Assembly (NCBI RefSeq): GCF_014650675.1
Contig: NZ_BMVK01000011.1
Location: 1-64,000, forward strand
Direction: 5' to 3'
DNA: 64,000 nucleotides
Source of the DNA: Streptomyces anulatus
GTDB taxonomy: Bacteria > Actinomycetota > Actinomycetes > Streptomycetales > Streptomycetaceae
Positions within the stretch are counted from its first letter, which is position 1. Each line of letters opens with the position of its first letter. The notes beneath the pieces are model-generated. The model was given only the letters and a program-made list of their open reading frames with translations, was not told the origin of the DNA and ran no database searches. Positions 1 to 8,437 of the stretch are shown piece by piece. The translations under genes were made by a program, and so were the position numbers.

Positions 1-11
1 TGTCTTGCGTT

Positions 12-151
12 TCCGACTCTATCAGACTCTTTCGTGTCCGATTCCCGGTCGAAGCGGGTCTCGCATCTCGCCTTCCAGGTCCTTCGCTTTCGCGTTTTCC
101 CTTTCCGGCGAGTCCGACTCTATCAGATCCTTTCGGGCCTGATTCCCAGTC
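12..151. repeat. Imperfect 39-nt direct repeat
   Basis: Two copies of a 39-nt sequence (12-50 and 113-151), beginning TCCGACTCTATCAGA, lie exactly 101 nt apart and differ at 6 positions. A weaker third trace is seen near 191-215. Local GC is clearly below the rest of the window. The spacing is not a multiple of three, so this is not a protein repeat. It lies in what should be the long 5' leader of a leftward gene whose coding part is outside the window. Confidence 0.7.
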
Positions 152-378
152 AGCGGGGCTTGTCCTCCCGGCCGTTGGGCCGTTCCGACGAGTGAGACTT
201 TAGCGGAATCCTTGGCCCCGACGCTAATCGGGGTGCGTTCCTTCGAACGCGGATTCCTCATTTCGCGCAGGCACACGAAAAAGCATGCGACACGAGGTCG
301 CGCGTTCTGTCGTGGTTACTGCGGAATGGCTGTCCGGGGACCGACCGGGGTCGGCGCTCACGTCGGACAACTCGGAGC

Positions 379-407
379 ACACTACGGATGTGTCCGGAGT
401 GTGTCAA
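379..407 (-). promoter_or_regulatory. Housekeeping-type promoter reading left out of the window
   Basis: On the minus strand TTGACA (402-407) is followed after 17 nt by TAGTGT (379-384), a near-consensus vegetative sigma promoter. Transcription should start near 372 and run left, so the first ~370 bases would be untranslated leader of a gene beyond position 1. No convincing coding region is seen in 1-370. The core promoter match is strong; its target is unknown. Confidence 0.6.
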
Positions 408-437
408 CCCCCGGCCCGTGGTGCCGGTGGCCGGGGG
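408..437 (-). terminator. Hairpin terminator after proC
   Basis: A 9-bp perfect GC stem (CCCCCGGCC at 408-416 with GGCCGGGGG at 429-437) and a 12-nt loop sits 25 nt past the proC stop. It abuts the -35 of the next leftward promoter, so it probably insulates the two units. There is no T tract, as is common in Streptomyces. Confidence 0.5.
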
Positions 438-461
438 CGGACTGTGGGTCTGAGCTGGGCG

Positions 462-1271
462 TCAGCCGTTGCCGGAGGCCAGCTCGCGGCTGCGGTCGCG
501 GGCCGCCTCCAGGGCGGCGATGAGGGCCGCGCGCACGCCGTGGTTCTCCAGCTCGCGGATGGCGCTGATGGTCGTGCCGGCCGGGCTGGTGACGGCTTCG
601 CGGAGCTTGACCGGGTGTTCGCCGCTGTCCCGGAGCATGACGGCCGCGCCGATCGCGGCCTGGACGATCAGGTCGTGGGCCTGGGCGCGGGGCAGGCCGA
701 GCAGGATGCCCGCGTCGGTCATGGCCTCGACCAGGAAGTAGAAGTAGGCGGGGCCGGAGCCGGAGAGCGCGGTCGCCGCGTCCTGCTGGGACTCCGGGAC
801 GCGCAGGGTCTTGCCGACGCCTCCGAAGATCTCCTCGGCGGTGGCGAGGTGCGCGCCGGTGGCGTGGCTGCCGGCCGAGATGACGGACATGCCCTCGTCG
901 ACGAGGACCGGGGTATTGGGCATGACCCGCACGACCGGGGTATCCGGGGTGAGCCGGTCCTCGATGAACGCGGTGGTGATGCCGGCCGCGGCGCTGATGA
1001 CCAGGCGGTCGGCGGTGACGTGCGGGGCGAGTTCGTCCAGGAGCTTGCCCATGTCCTGCGGCTTGACCGCGAGGATGAGGATGTCGGCGTTCTTGGCCGC
1101 CTCCGCGTTGGTGACGGACTCGACCCCGTACCGCGTGTGGAGTTCCTGGGCCCGGTCGCCCCGGCGGGTGGTCACCAGGAGGTCGGCCGGTCGCCAGCCC
1201 GCCCGGATCATCCCGCTGAGCAGGGCCTCGCCGATCTTGCCGGTGCCGAGGACTGCGACTGTCTGGGTCAT
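462..1271 (-). CDS. proC: Pyrroline-5-carboxylate reductase
   Basis: Catalyses the last step of proline synthesis, the NAD(P)H-dependent reduction of 1-pyrroline-5-carboxylate to proline, in the cytoplasm. The 269-residue product is the normal family length. It opens with a Rossmann motif (VAVLGTGKIGEALL, residues ~5-18), carries the substrate-loop motif VMPNTPVLVDEG near residue 120 and the C-terminal signature ALSGSGPAYFYFLVEAMTDAG split around residues 165-190. The ATG start follows a GGAGG-type ribosome binding site. It lies 81 nt downstream of the ABC exporter permease on the same strand, so partial co-transcription is possible. The assignment is secure. Confidence 0.97.
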   Translation of the reverse strand: MTQTVAVLGTGKIGEALLSGMIRAGWRPADLLVTTRRGDRAQELHTRYGVESVTNAEAAKNADILILAVKPQDMGKLLDELAPHVTADRLVISAAAGITTAFIEDRLTPDTPVVRVMPNTPVLVDEGMSVISAGSHATGAHLATAEEIFGGVGKTLRVPESQQDAATALSGSGPAYFYFLVEAMTDAGILLGLPRAQAHDLIVQAAIGAAVMLRDSGEHPVKLREAVTSPAGTTISAIRELENHGVRAALIAALEAARDRSRELASGNG

Positions 1272-1352
1272 GCGTTCACCCTCCGGGCGGTGCTGGGCTG
1301 TGCTCTGTCGTCTGGTTCGGGCCGTCCTCCCGTCATCCTCGCATCGGGGTTC

Positions 1353-2138
1353 TCACGGCGTACGGCGGCGGAGGGTGATCGCGCCGAGGCTGAGGACCAG
1401 CAGGGCGCTTCCCGCGACCACGGCGATGTCGCGGACGAAGTCGCCGGTGATCTCGGAGTGGTGGAGGACCTGGTTCATGCCGTCGACGGCGTACGACATG
1501 GGCAGGACGTTCGAGATCGCCTCCAGGACCGGGTGCATCGCCTCGCGCGGGGTGAACAGGCCGCAGAGCAGGAGCTGGGGGAAGATCACCGCCGGCATGA
1601 ACTGGACCGCCTGGAACTCGGACGCGGCGAACGCCGAGACGAACAGGCCGAGCGCGGTGCCGAGCAGGGCGTCGAGCAGGGCGACCAGGAGCAGCAGCCA
1701 GGGCGAGCCGACGACGTCCAGGCCGAGCAGCCAGATGGAGACGGCCGTGGCGAGCGCCGACTGGAGAACCGCGACCGCGCCGAACGCGAGGGCGTAGCCC
1801 GCGATCAGGTCGCCCTTGCCGAGCGGGAGGGCGAGGAGGCGTTCGAGGGTGCCCGAGGTGCGTTCGCGCAGGGTGGCGATCGAGGTCACCAGGAACATCG
1901 TGATCAGCGGGAAGATGCCGAGGAGGGAGGCCCCGATCGCGTCGAAGGTGCCGGCCGCGCCGTCGAAGACGTAACGGAGCAGCGTGATCAGCAGGACCGG
2001 GACGATCACGAGGAGCGCGATCGTGCGGGGGTCGTGGGTCAGCTGGCGCAGGACGCGGGCCGCAGTGGCGGTCGTACGGGACGGGGTGAGCGGGCGGGCG
2101 GGGGCGCTGCCGGTCGCGGGCGGGGCGGTGGCCGTCAT
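1353..2138 (-). CDS. ABC-2 type exporter permease (DrrB-like)
   Basis: Membrane half of a drug/antibiotic-type ABC exporter. The 261-residue protein begins with a short polar segment and then shows about six hydrophobic segments (for example IALLVIVPVLLITLLRYVF near 35-55 and ALLVLSLGAITL near the end). It has the ABC2_membrane pattern, including RTSGTLERLLALPL in the cytoplasmic loop near residue 95. The ATG start overlaps the ATPase stop in an ATGA arrangement, so the two subunits are translationally coupled. The substrate cannot be read from the sequence. Confidence 0.9.
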   Translation of the reverse strand: MTATAPPATGSAPARPLTPSRTTATAARVLRQLTHDPRTIALLVIVPVLLITLLRYVFDGAAGTFDAIGASLLGIFPLITMFLVTSIATLRERTSGTLERLLALPLGKGDLIAGYALAFGAVAVLQSALATAVSIWLLGLDVVGSPWLLLLVALLDALLGTALGLFVSAFAASEFQAVQFMPAVIFPQLLLCGLFTPREAMHPVLEAISNVLPMSYAVDGMNQVLHHSEITGDFVRDIAVVAGSALLVLSLGAITLRRRTP

Positions 2139-2971
2139 CGGGAGGCCTCCTGGGTGAGGGGCGGGCCGGGTGGCGCGGTTTCGTCGGCCAGGCGTGCGTT
2201 GACCAGGTGGAGGAACGCTTCCTCGACGGTCCGGGTGCCGGTGCGGTGGCGCAGGGCGTCGGGTGTGTCCTCGGCGAGGATCTGGCCGTCCCGCATCAGG
2301 AGGAGGCGGTGGCAGCGCTCGGCCTCGTCCATGACGTGCGAGGAGATGAGGAGTGCGGTGCCGCGTTCGGCGGCCAGGCGGTGGAAGAGGTTCCAGAGGT
2401 CGCGGCGGAGTACGGGGTCGAGCCCAACGGTCGGTTCGTCCAGGACCAGCAGCTCCGGGGTGCCGAGGAGGGCGACGGCCAGCGAGACGCGGCTGCGCTG
2501 GCCGCCGGAGAGCGCCCCGGCGAGGGCGTCCGCGTGGCTGGTGAGGTCGACGTCCCCGATGGCGCGGGTGACGGCGGCGCGGCGGGCGTCCCGGTGGGCG
2601 CGGCCCGGGTGCAGGACGGCGGCGAAGTAGTCGAGGTTCTGCCGGACGGTGAGGTCGGTGTAGACGGAGGGCGCCTGGGTGACGTACCCGATGCGGCTGC
2701 GCAGCGCGGGGTCGCCCGCGGGGCGGCCGAGGACGTCGAGGGTGCCGGTGGCGCGGGCCTGGGTGCCGGCCACGGCGCGCATGAGGGTGGTCTTACCGCA
2801 GCCCGAGGGGCCGAGGAGGCCGGTGATGCCGCCGGGGCGGACGGTGAAGTCGAGGGAGCGCAGGACGGTGCGGTCGCCGCGGACGACGGTGAGGCCGCGG
2901 GCTTCGATCGCCGGGGGTGGCGGGTCCGTCGGGGGCTCGGGCGGGGTTGCCCCGGGTTCATAATTCATCAT
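2135..2971 (-). CDS. ABC exporter ATP-binding protein (DrrA-like)
   Basis: ATPase that powers the exporter whose permease gene follows. It shows Walker A (GPSGCGKTT), the signature LSGGQRSRVSLAVAL, Walker B (LLVLDEPTVGLDP) and the switch histidine in ISSHVMDEAERC. The start chosen is ATG at 2971 (product begins MMNYEPG, 278 residues). An upstream in-frame ATG at 3007 adds 12 residues but would lie over the likely promoter. There is no Shine-Dalgarno sequence before 2971. A TTGACG/AAGAAT promoter places the transcript start almost at the start codon, so the mRNA is probably leaderless. A 9-bp inverted repeat covers this start, implying a repressor. Confidence 0.93.
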   Translation of the reverse strand: MMNYEPGATPPEPPTDPPPPAIEARGLTVVRGDRTVLRSLDFTVRPGGITGLLGPSGCGKTTLMRAVAGTQARATGTLDVLGRPAGDPALRSRIGYVTQAPSVYTDLTVRQNLDYFAAVLHPGRAHRDARRAAVTRAIGDVDLTSHADALAGALSGGQRSRVSLAVALLGTPELLVLDEPTVGLDPVLRRDLWNLFHRLAAERGTALLISSHVMDEAERCHRLLLMRDGQILAEDTPDALRHRTGTRTVEEAFLHLVNARLADETAPPGPPLTQEASR

Positions 2972-2981
2972 GTGATGAATT
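2962..2981. promoter_or_regulatory. Palindromic operator over the exporter start
   Basis: AATTCATCA (2962-2970) and TGATGAATT (2973-2981) form a perfect 9-bp inverted repeat around a TG centre. It is AT-rich in a region otherwise above 70% GC. It overlaps the -10, the predicted transcription start and the ATG. Size and symmetry suit a TetR/MarR/PadR-class dimer. No regulator gene is adjacent, so the binding protein is encoded elsewhere. Confidence 0.65.
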
Positions 2982-3007
2982 CTTCGCCCGGCAGTGCCGC
3001 CCGTCAA
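2979..3007 (-). promoter_or_regulatory. Promoter for leaderless ABC exporter mRNA
   Basis: Minus-strand TTGACG (3002-3007) and AAGAAT (2979-2984) are separated by 17 nt. The expected start point is about 2972, next to the ATG at 2971. This is inference from spacing and motif match. Confidence 0.45.
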
Positions 3008-3026
3008 GGGGTGGGGACGCGGACAA

Positions 3027-3065
3027 CCCAGCAGCCCGCCGACGCGGTGTCGGCGGGCTGCTGGG
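3027..3065 (-). terminator. Strong hairpin terminator
   Basis: A perfect 17-bp stem (3027-3043 with 3049-3065) and 5-nt loop lies between the stop of the membrane protein gene (3089) and the exporter promoter. It terminates the upstream minus-strand gene. Confidence 0.75.
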
Positions 3066-3088
3066 TCGTCTCTCGGGCGGGCCGGTCC

Positions 3089-3625
3089 TCAGCCGCGCTT
3101 CGGGCGCTTGCGGCCGGAGGTCCTGCGGGCCGCCGGGTTGCCGGTGCGGGTCGAGCGGCGCTTCTCGAACCGGACGCGGGCCGTCTCGTACTCGGTGCGG
3201 CGCAGCTTCTCGCCCGGGGCCTCGGTGAGCGAGCGGACGAAGTAGGCGAGGAGCGAGCCGATGAAGCCGATCGACTTCAGTCCGCGCAGGGAGTCCTCAC
3301 GGGCCGGGTCCTTCGGGCGGGCGGCGAAGCCCTCCCAGGTCTTGCGGAACGCGATGGCGCTGCAGATGGAGAACATCGCGATCACCAGCATCCCGACGAT
3401 GCCCCCGACCTCCGCGATCTCCAGCCCCTCGTAGGCGAAGCGCAGGAGGAAGCAGGCGGCCACGGCGGCGGCCAGCGAGCCGACGGCGACGCCGACGCGC
3501 CGGAGGCCGTAACCGCCGTCGTGGTCGACCCATGTCGTGCCGAAGAAGCGGATGGGCTCGGGCTGCGGGCCCGGGGCCGTGGCCGTGGCGGGCGGGGTGC
3601 CGGGGGCTGCGCTGTTCTCGCTCAC
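3089..3625 (-). CDS. Small integral membrane protein, unknown function
   Basis: I do not recognise a characterised family. The 178-residue product has a Pro/Ala-rich N-terminus (~1-28), a short aromatic stretch, two clear membrane spans (about 44-65 and 74-93) and a possible third (about 118-133). A strongly basic Arg/Lys-rich tail ends in KRPKRG. Cytoplasmic placement of the tail would follow the positive-inside rule. It appears to be a single-gene unit with its own terminator. Such proteins are common and conserved in Streptomyces; no role is inferred. Confidence 0.8.
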   Translation of the reverse strand: MSENSAAPGTPPATATAPGPQPEPIRFFGTTWVDHDGGYGLRRVGVAVGSLAAAVAACFLLRFAYEGLEIAEVGGIVGMLVIAMFSICSAIAFRKTWEGFAARPKDPAREDSLRGLKSIGFIGSLLAYFVRSLTEAPGEKLRRTEYETARVRFEKRRSTRTGNPAARRTSGRKRPKRG

Positions 3626-3670
3626 GGGGTCGATTATCCCCGTCGCCCCCGGGCACCCGGGCCCTCGCCG

Positions 3671-4018
3671 TCAGTCGCAGCGCGGTGCGATGTAGCCGTC
3701 ACGCCCCGTGTAGACGTAGGCGTCCGCGACGAACTGGCCGTTGGCGATGTTGTCCCAGAGGTTCGACGTGCCGTACGGGCCGGTGACCCACTCGCCCGGC
3801 TTCTGGCAGTAGATCGGGATCTTCTGTCCGTACGGCAGGGTCCTGACGATGCGGTAGTTGGTGCCCGGTCCGGTGCGGACGTTGACCCGGTGGCCCGGGG
3901 CGATCGGATAGCGGGTGCCGGTCGCCGCGGCTTCCGCCGCGGTCGTCGCCCCCTCGATCCCGTCCACCGCTTCCGCCGGGTCCTGGGTGTGCTCCGCGGT
4001 CTGCTCTTCAACGCCCAT
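3671..4018 (-). CDS. SH3-domain protein
   Basis: The 115-residue product carries one bacterial SH3 (SH3b) domain over its C-terminal ~75 residues, with the typical VNVRTGPGTNYRIVRTLPYG pattern. The N-terminal ~40 residues are acidic and Ala/Glu rich, with no convincing signal peptide. SH3b domains usually bind cell-wall peptides, so either export is by another route or the partner is cytoplasmic. The ATG at 4018 is preferred because GGGGGAGG precedes it; the frame stays open upstream to 4102 without a ribosome site. It is divergent from the kinase gene. Confidence 0.8.
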   Translation of the reverse strand: MGVEEQTAEHTQDPAEAVDGIEGATTAAEAAATGTRYPIAPGHRVNVRTGPGTNYRIVRTLPYGQKIPIYCQKPGEWVTGPYGTSNLWDNIANGQFVADAYVYTGRDGYIAPRCD

Positions 4019-4150
4019 GTGGGCCTCCCCCGTTGAGAAATGCGTACGCGGGACGCGTACGACGCGCAGGCTAGCAAGCCCCGTGCCTCTCGCACGCACC
4101 ATCGACTAGGCTCCGTGCGTCGCATGCGCACGAACACACGGGGGTGGGCG

Positions 4151-6328
4151 ATGCCGCCGCTGCGAGAGCCCGGAGCGCATCCGGAAGCGGAGTTTCCGCA
4201 GTACGCCGGCACCTACCGTCTTGAGGCCTGTCTCGGCTCGGGCGGCATGGGGGTCGTGCATCTGGCGCGCTCGGCCTCGGGGATGCAGCTCGCGGTGAAG
4301 GTGGTGCACGCGCCGTACGCGGCGGATCCCGAGTTCAGGGCGCGGTTCCGGCAGGAAGTGGCGGCCGCGCGGCGGGTGAGCGGGGCGTTCACGGCACCTG
4401 TCGTCGATGCCGATCCGGAGGCCGGGCGGCCCTGGATGGCCACCCTCTACATTCCCGGGCCCACGCTCGCCGAGCAGGTGAAGCGGAGCGGCCCGATGGC
4501 CCCCGCCGAGCTGCGCAGGCTGACCGCCGGGCTGGCCGAGGCGCTGCGGGACATCCATCGGGCGGGCGTGATCCACCGGGATCTGAAGCCGAGCAACGTG
4601 CTGCTGACCGACGGTGGCCCCAAGGTCATCGACTTCGGGATCTCCCGGCCGTACGACAGTGATCTGCGCACCGAGACGGGCAAGCTGATCGGCTCGCCGC
4701 CCTATATGGCGCCCGAGCAGTTCCAGCGGCCGCGCGAGGTCGGGCCGCCGGTCGACGTGTTCGCGCTGGGGGCCGTGATCGTGCACGCGGCGACGGGCCG
4801 GGGTCCGTTCGACTCGGACAGCCCGTACATCGTGGCGTACCAGGTGGTGCACGACCAGCCTGACCTCGGCGGGGTGCCGGAGGACCTCGCGCCGCTGGTC
4901 GCCCGGTGCCTGGCGAAGGACCCGGCCGACCGGCCCACGCCGGGCGAGGTGATGGAAGCGCTGCTGCCCCCGTCGTACGAGGCCGACGCGTTCATACCGT
5001 CGCAGCGGCGCCGGACGGTGGTCGCGGCGGCGGTGCCGGCGGCGAGGGAGCGGGACGGTTCGGAGGCGGACACCCATGTGGGCCCCGCGCCCGTGGTGCG
5101 TCGTCGGCGGCTGCCGCGCGTCCGGCTGATCGTGACGGCGGCGCTGCTCCTGCTCGTGGCGGGGGCGGGCGCCGGGGCGTACGCCGTGTGGGGCGGCGGC
5201 GGTACGGACGTGAGCCGCCCGGAGCCGGAAAGCGCGGGCGCCGGGAGCGGGGAGGGCGACGACGCCGTCACCCCGTGGCGTACCGCGTTGCGGACCTCGG
5301 GCAACGCCACGCCCGTCTGTTCCACCGCCGGGGCGGGGGGTGCGCTGTACTGCTCGGCGGCCGGGGCCGGCACGGCCAGGATCGATCCGGCGGACGGGCG
5401 CGTGCTGTGGTCGTCCCGGTCCTCCTCGTCGCGGACGGCCGCCCACGCTCCGATCGTCTCGGGCGGAGTCGTGCTGTCCGCGGGCCCGGACGGGAAGCTG
5501 CGCGCGCTCGACCCGGTGAAGGGCACCGCCGTCCGGGACACCGCGCTGTCCGCGAGCCCCGGTGGCGCCTTCCCGGCGGGCACCACGCTGCTGGCCGTCG
5601 CGGACGACGGCACGGTGACGGCGCTGGACGGTGCGAGCGGGGCGTCCCGCTGGAAGGGGCCGCTGGCGAAGCACACCCGGCCCGACTTCGCCCTGTACGA
5701 CGGGGCGTCCGGACTCGCGTACGCCTTCGAGCACGCGCCCTCCGGGGCGTCGACCCTCGTCACGGCGGTGGACGCCGCGAGCGGCCGGGCGTCCTGGCAG
5801 CGGCGGCTGGACGGGGTGCTCACCCCGGTCGGCACGGCCGGGGCCGGGGAGCTGGTGCTGACGGCGATGGACGAGAACTCGGACACCGCCGAGCTGGTCC
5901 GGTACGCGCCCGCGACCGGCGCGGCCGCCCGGGTCCCGCTGCCCTTCACGTTGGACGGGCCGCAGGTCGTCATGGCCGGGGACGTCGCGTACCTGCTGGC
6001 GCGGGGCGGGTCGCTGCTCGCCGTCGACACCGCGGCGGGCGGTGCGAAGCCGGAGCTGTGGCGGCTGGAGACGGGGGTCGGTCGGGCTTCCGCTCCGGTG
6101 CTCGGGGAGGGCGGGCACCTGTACTTCTCCGCCGCGGACGGGCGGCTGCTGGCCGTCGACACGGGCCGGGGTGCGCTGGTGGGGCAGACCCGGGCGCGGC
6201 TGAGCGGCGGGAAGCTCGCCTACGCCTCGGACCTGCCCGCGCCGGTGACGGCGGGGCGGACGGTCGTGGGGACGGCGCCGGACGGGTCGGTGTTCGCGGT
6301 GGACGGGGCGGACCCGGGCGCCTGGTGA
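4151..6328 (+). CDS. Serine/threonine protein kinase with PQQ-like propeller sensor
   Basis: Transmembrane Hanks-type kinase of 725 residues. The cytoplasmic kinase domain (about 18-275) has the glycine loop GSGGMGVV, catalytic-site Lys50 in AVKVV, the HRDLKPSN loop near 142-149 and DFG in DFGIS. A basic juxtamembrane stretch leads to one membrane span (about 326-348). The extracytoplasmic half (about 375-725) has repeated blade motifs such as DPADGRVLWSS and LLAVDTGRGALVGQ, typical of PQQ-like eight-bladed propellers that bind ligands or proteins. The ATG at 4151 is chosen because GGGGGTGG lies just upstream; earlier in-frame starts lack one. Targets are unknown. Confidence 0.92.
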   Translation: MPPLREPGAHPEAEFPQYAGTYRLEACLGSGGMGVVHLARSASGMQLAVKVVHAPYAADPEFRARFRQEVAAARRVSGAFTAPVVDADPEAGRPWMATLYIPGPTLAEQVKRSGPMAPAELRRLTAGLAEALRDIHRAGVIHRDLKPSNVLLTDGGPKVIDFGISRPYDSDLRTETGKLIGSPPYMAPEQFQRPREVGPPVDVFALGAVIVHAATGRGPFDSDSPYIVAYQVVHDQPDLGGVPEDLAPLVARCLAKDPADRPTPGEVMEALLPPSYEADAFIPSQRRRTVVAAAVPAARERDGSEADTHVGPAPVVRRRRLPRVRLIVTAALLLLVAGAGAGAYAVWGGGGTDVSRPEPESAGAGSGEGDDAVTPWRTALRTSGNATPVCSTAGAGGALYCSAAGAGTARIDPADGRVLWSSRSSSSRTAAHAPIVSGGVVLSAGPDGKLRALDPVKGTAVRDTALSASPGGAFPAGTTLLAVADDGTVTALDGASGASRWKGPLAKHTRPDFALYDGASGLAYAFEHAPSGASTLVTAVDAASGRASWQRRLDGVLTPVGTAGAGELVLTAMDENSDTAELVRYAPATGAAARVPLPFTLDGPQVVMAGDVAYLLARGGSLLAVDTAAGGAKPELWRLETGVGRASAPVLGEGGHLYFSAADGRLLAVDTGRGALVGQTRARLSGGKLAYASDLPAPVTAGRTVVGTAPDGSVFAVDGADPGAW

Positions 6329-6380
6329 GGGCGGGCCCGGGTCCGGCCTCAGGTACCCGGGGCTCCACCCCGGACCCCGC

Positions 6381-6402
6381 TCCTCAAACGCCGGAGGGGC
6401 TG
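6381..6402. repeat. Dispersed Streptomyces intergenic repeat, single copy
   Basis: A copy of the CCTCAAACGCCGGA...GGGCTG element, here with GAGGGGCTG at the end. It lies between the convergent kinase and ilvD genes. The same element occurs in the 16.7-17.1 kb array and at 41619-41640. Confidence 0.75.
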
Positions 6403-6413
6403 AAAGCCGAGAG

Positions 6414-8264
6414 TCAGCCCAGCTTCGAGACGTCCCTGACCGCGCCTCGGTCCGCGCTCGTCGCCATCGCCGCGTAGGCGCGCAGCGCCGCCGAGACCTT
6501 GCGGTCGCGGTTCTTCGGCGCGTACACGCCGTTCAGCGCCTCGCGGCGGGTGGCCAGTTCGGCGTCGTCGACGAGCAGCTCGATGGAGCGGTTCGGGATG
6601 TCGATCCGAATCCGGTCGCCGTCCTCGACGAGCGCGATGGTGCCGCCGGAGGCCGCCTCGGGCGAGGCGTGGCCGATGGAGAGGCCCGACGTGCCGCCGG
6701 AGAAGCGGCCGTCGGTGACCAGCGCGCAGACCTTGCCCAGGCCCCGGCCCTTGAGGAAGGAGGTGGGGTAGAGCATCTCCTGCATGCCGGGTCCGCCGCG
6801 CGGGCCCTCGTAACGGATGACGACGACGTCGCCCGGCTCGATCTCCTTGCGGAGGATCTTGTCGACGGCCTCGTCCTGCGACTCGCAGACGACGGCCGGG
6901 CCCTCGAAGGTCCAGATCGACTCGTCGACGCCGGCCGTCTTCACGACACAGCCGTCCACGGCGAGGTTGCCCTTGAGGACGGCGAGGCCGCCGTCCTTGG
7001 AGTAGGCGTGCTCGACGTCGCGGATGCAGCCGCCCGCCGCGTCCAGGTCGAGGGTGTCCCACCGCTCGGACTGCGAGAAGGCGGTCGCGGAGCGGACGCA
7101 GCCGGGGGCGGCGTGCCACAGCTCGACGGCCTCGGGGGACGGGGAGCCGCCGCGGACGTCCCAGTTCTTCAGCCACTCGGCGAGGGTGTCGGAGTGCACC
7201 GCGTGCACGTCCTCGTTGAGCAGGCCGCCGCGGTGGAGCTCGCCGATGAGGGCGGGGATACCGCCGGCCCGGTGGACGTCCTCCATGTAGTACGTACCGC
7301 CGGGGGCGACGTTGGGGGCGACCTTGGAGAGGCAGGGGACCCGGCGCGAGACCTCGTTGATGTCGTCGAGGCCGTACGCCAGCTCCGCTTCCTCGGCGGC
7401 GGCCAGCAGGTGCAGGATCGTGTTGGTCGAGCCGCCCATGGCGATGTCCAGCGCCATCGCGTTGTCGAACGCGGCGCGGGTGCCGATGGCACGCGGCAGG
7501 ACCGTCTCGTCGTCCTGCTCGTAGTAGCGCTTGGTGATCTCGACGACCGTGCGGCCGGCGTCCTCGTACAGCGCCCGGCGGGCGGTGTGCGTGGCGAGGA
7601 CGGAGCCGTTGCCGGGGAGGGAGAGGCCGAGGACCTCGGTCAGGCAGTTCATCGAGTTGGCGGTGAACATGCCGGAACAGCTGCCGCAGGTGGGGCAGGC
7701 GTTCTCCTCGATGCGGAGCATGTCCTCGTCGGAGACGGACTCGTCGACCGCGTCGCTGATCGCGTTGACCAGGTCGAGTTTTCGCACGGTGCCGTCGACC
7801 AGGGTGGCCTTGCCGGCCTCCATCGGGCCGCCGGAGACGAAGACGGTCGGGATGTTGAGGCGCATGGCGGCCATCAGCATGCCCGGGGTGATCTTGTCGC
7901 AGTTGGAGATGCAGATCAGCGCGTCCGCGCAGTGCGCCTCGACCATGTACTCCACGGAGTCGGCGATCAGGTCGCGGGAGGGCAGGCTGTAGAGCATGCC
8001 GCCGTGGCCCATCGCGATGCCGTCGTCCACGGCGATGGTGTTGAACTCGCGCGGGACCGCGCCCGCCGCCAGGATCGCCTCGGAGACGATCCGGCCGACC
8101 GGGGCGAGGTGGGTGTGGCCGGGGACGAACTCGGTGAACGAGTTGGCGACCGCGATGATCGGCTTGCCGATGTCCGCGCTCGCTACGCCCGACGCGCGCA
8201 TAAGGGCGCGCGCGCCCGCCATGTTGCGTCCGTGGGTGACCGTGCGGGACCTCAGCTGCGGCAT
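6414..8264 (-). CDS. ilvD: Dihydroxy-acid dehydratase
   Basis: Iron-sulfur enzyme that dehydrates 2,3-dihydroxy-isovalerate and -methylvalerate to the keto acids for valine, leucine and isoleucine. The 616-residue product has full family length. Cluster cysteines are visible in CDKITPGM (near residue 123) and in CPTCGSCSGMFTANSMNCL (split near 188-206). The C-terminal region has the family motifs NLAVDGCVVKTAG and SGGTSGLSIGHASPEAA. The ATG at 8264 follows GAAGGAG; the open frame continues far upstream but only as antisense noise over the next gene. It is monocistronic. Confidence 0.97.
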   Translation of the reverse strand: MPQLRSRTVTHGRNMAGARALMRASGVASADIGKPIIAVANSFTEFVPGHTHLAPVGRIVSEAILAAGAVPREFNTIAVDDGIAMGHGGMLYSLPSRDLIADSVEYMVEAHCADALICISNCDKITPGMLMAAMRLNIPTVFVSGGPMEAGKATLVDGTVRKLDLVNAISDAVDESVSDEDMLRIEENACPTCGSCSGMFTANSMNCLTEVLGLSLPGNGSVLATHTARRALYEDAGRTVVEITKRYYEQDDETVLPRAIGTRAAFDNAMALDIAMGGSTNTILHLLAAAEEAELAYGLDDINEVSRRVPCLSKVAPNVAPGGTYYMEDVHRAGGIPALIGELHRGGLLNEDVHAVHSDTLAEWLKNWDVRGGSPSPEAVELWHAAPGCVRSATAFSQSERWDTLDLDAAGGCIRDVEHAYSKDGGLAVLKGNLAVDGCVVKTAGVDESIWTFEGPAVVCESQDEAVDKILRKEIEPGDVVVIRYEGPRGGPGMQEMLYPTSFLKGRGLGKVCALVTDGRFSGGTSGLSIGHASPEAASGGTIALVEDGDRIRIDIPNRSIELLVDDAELATRREALNGVYAPKNRDRKVSAALRAYAAMATSADRGAVRDVSKLG

Positions 8265-8286
8265 CGTCGCTCGCTCCTTCGGCAGA

Positions 8287-8326
8287 GAAGACTGCCTTGC
8301 GAATTCGGGCAGGAATGACTGTCTTC
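8287..8326 (-). promoter_or_regulatory. Possible leader hairpin upstream of ilvD
   Basis: GAAGAC (8287-8292) pairs with GTCTTC (8321-8326), and inner TGCC pairs with GGCA. This gives an interrupted stem in the 5' region of ilvD. No leader peptide rich in branched-chain codons is visible, so classical attenuation is not supported. Confidence 0.25.
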
Positions 8327-8437
8327 GAGCGTACGCCCCGGATCCAAGATCTGGACAGCCTGTCCGGAATGCGGGACGCGCAGGCCGATGGGCGGGCAGC
8401 CCGTACGGGGGTGGTGCGGGGGTCGTACGGGGGACGG

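Noticed and set aside
22..276. 84-codon leftward frame at the left edge
   Set aside because: No ribosome site, no recognisable protein features, AT-richer repeat DNA, and it sits in the predicted leader of another gene.
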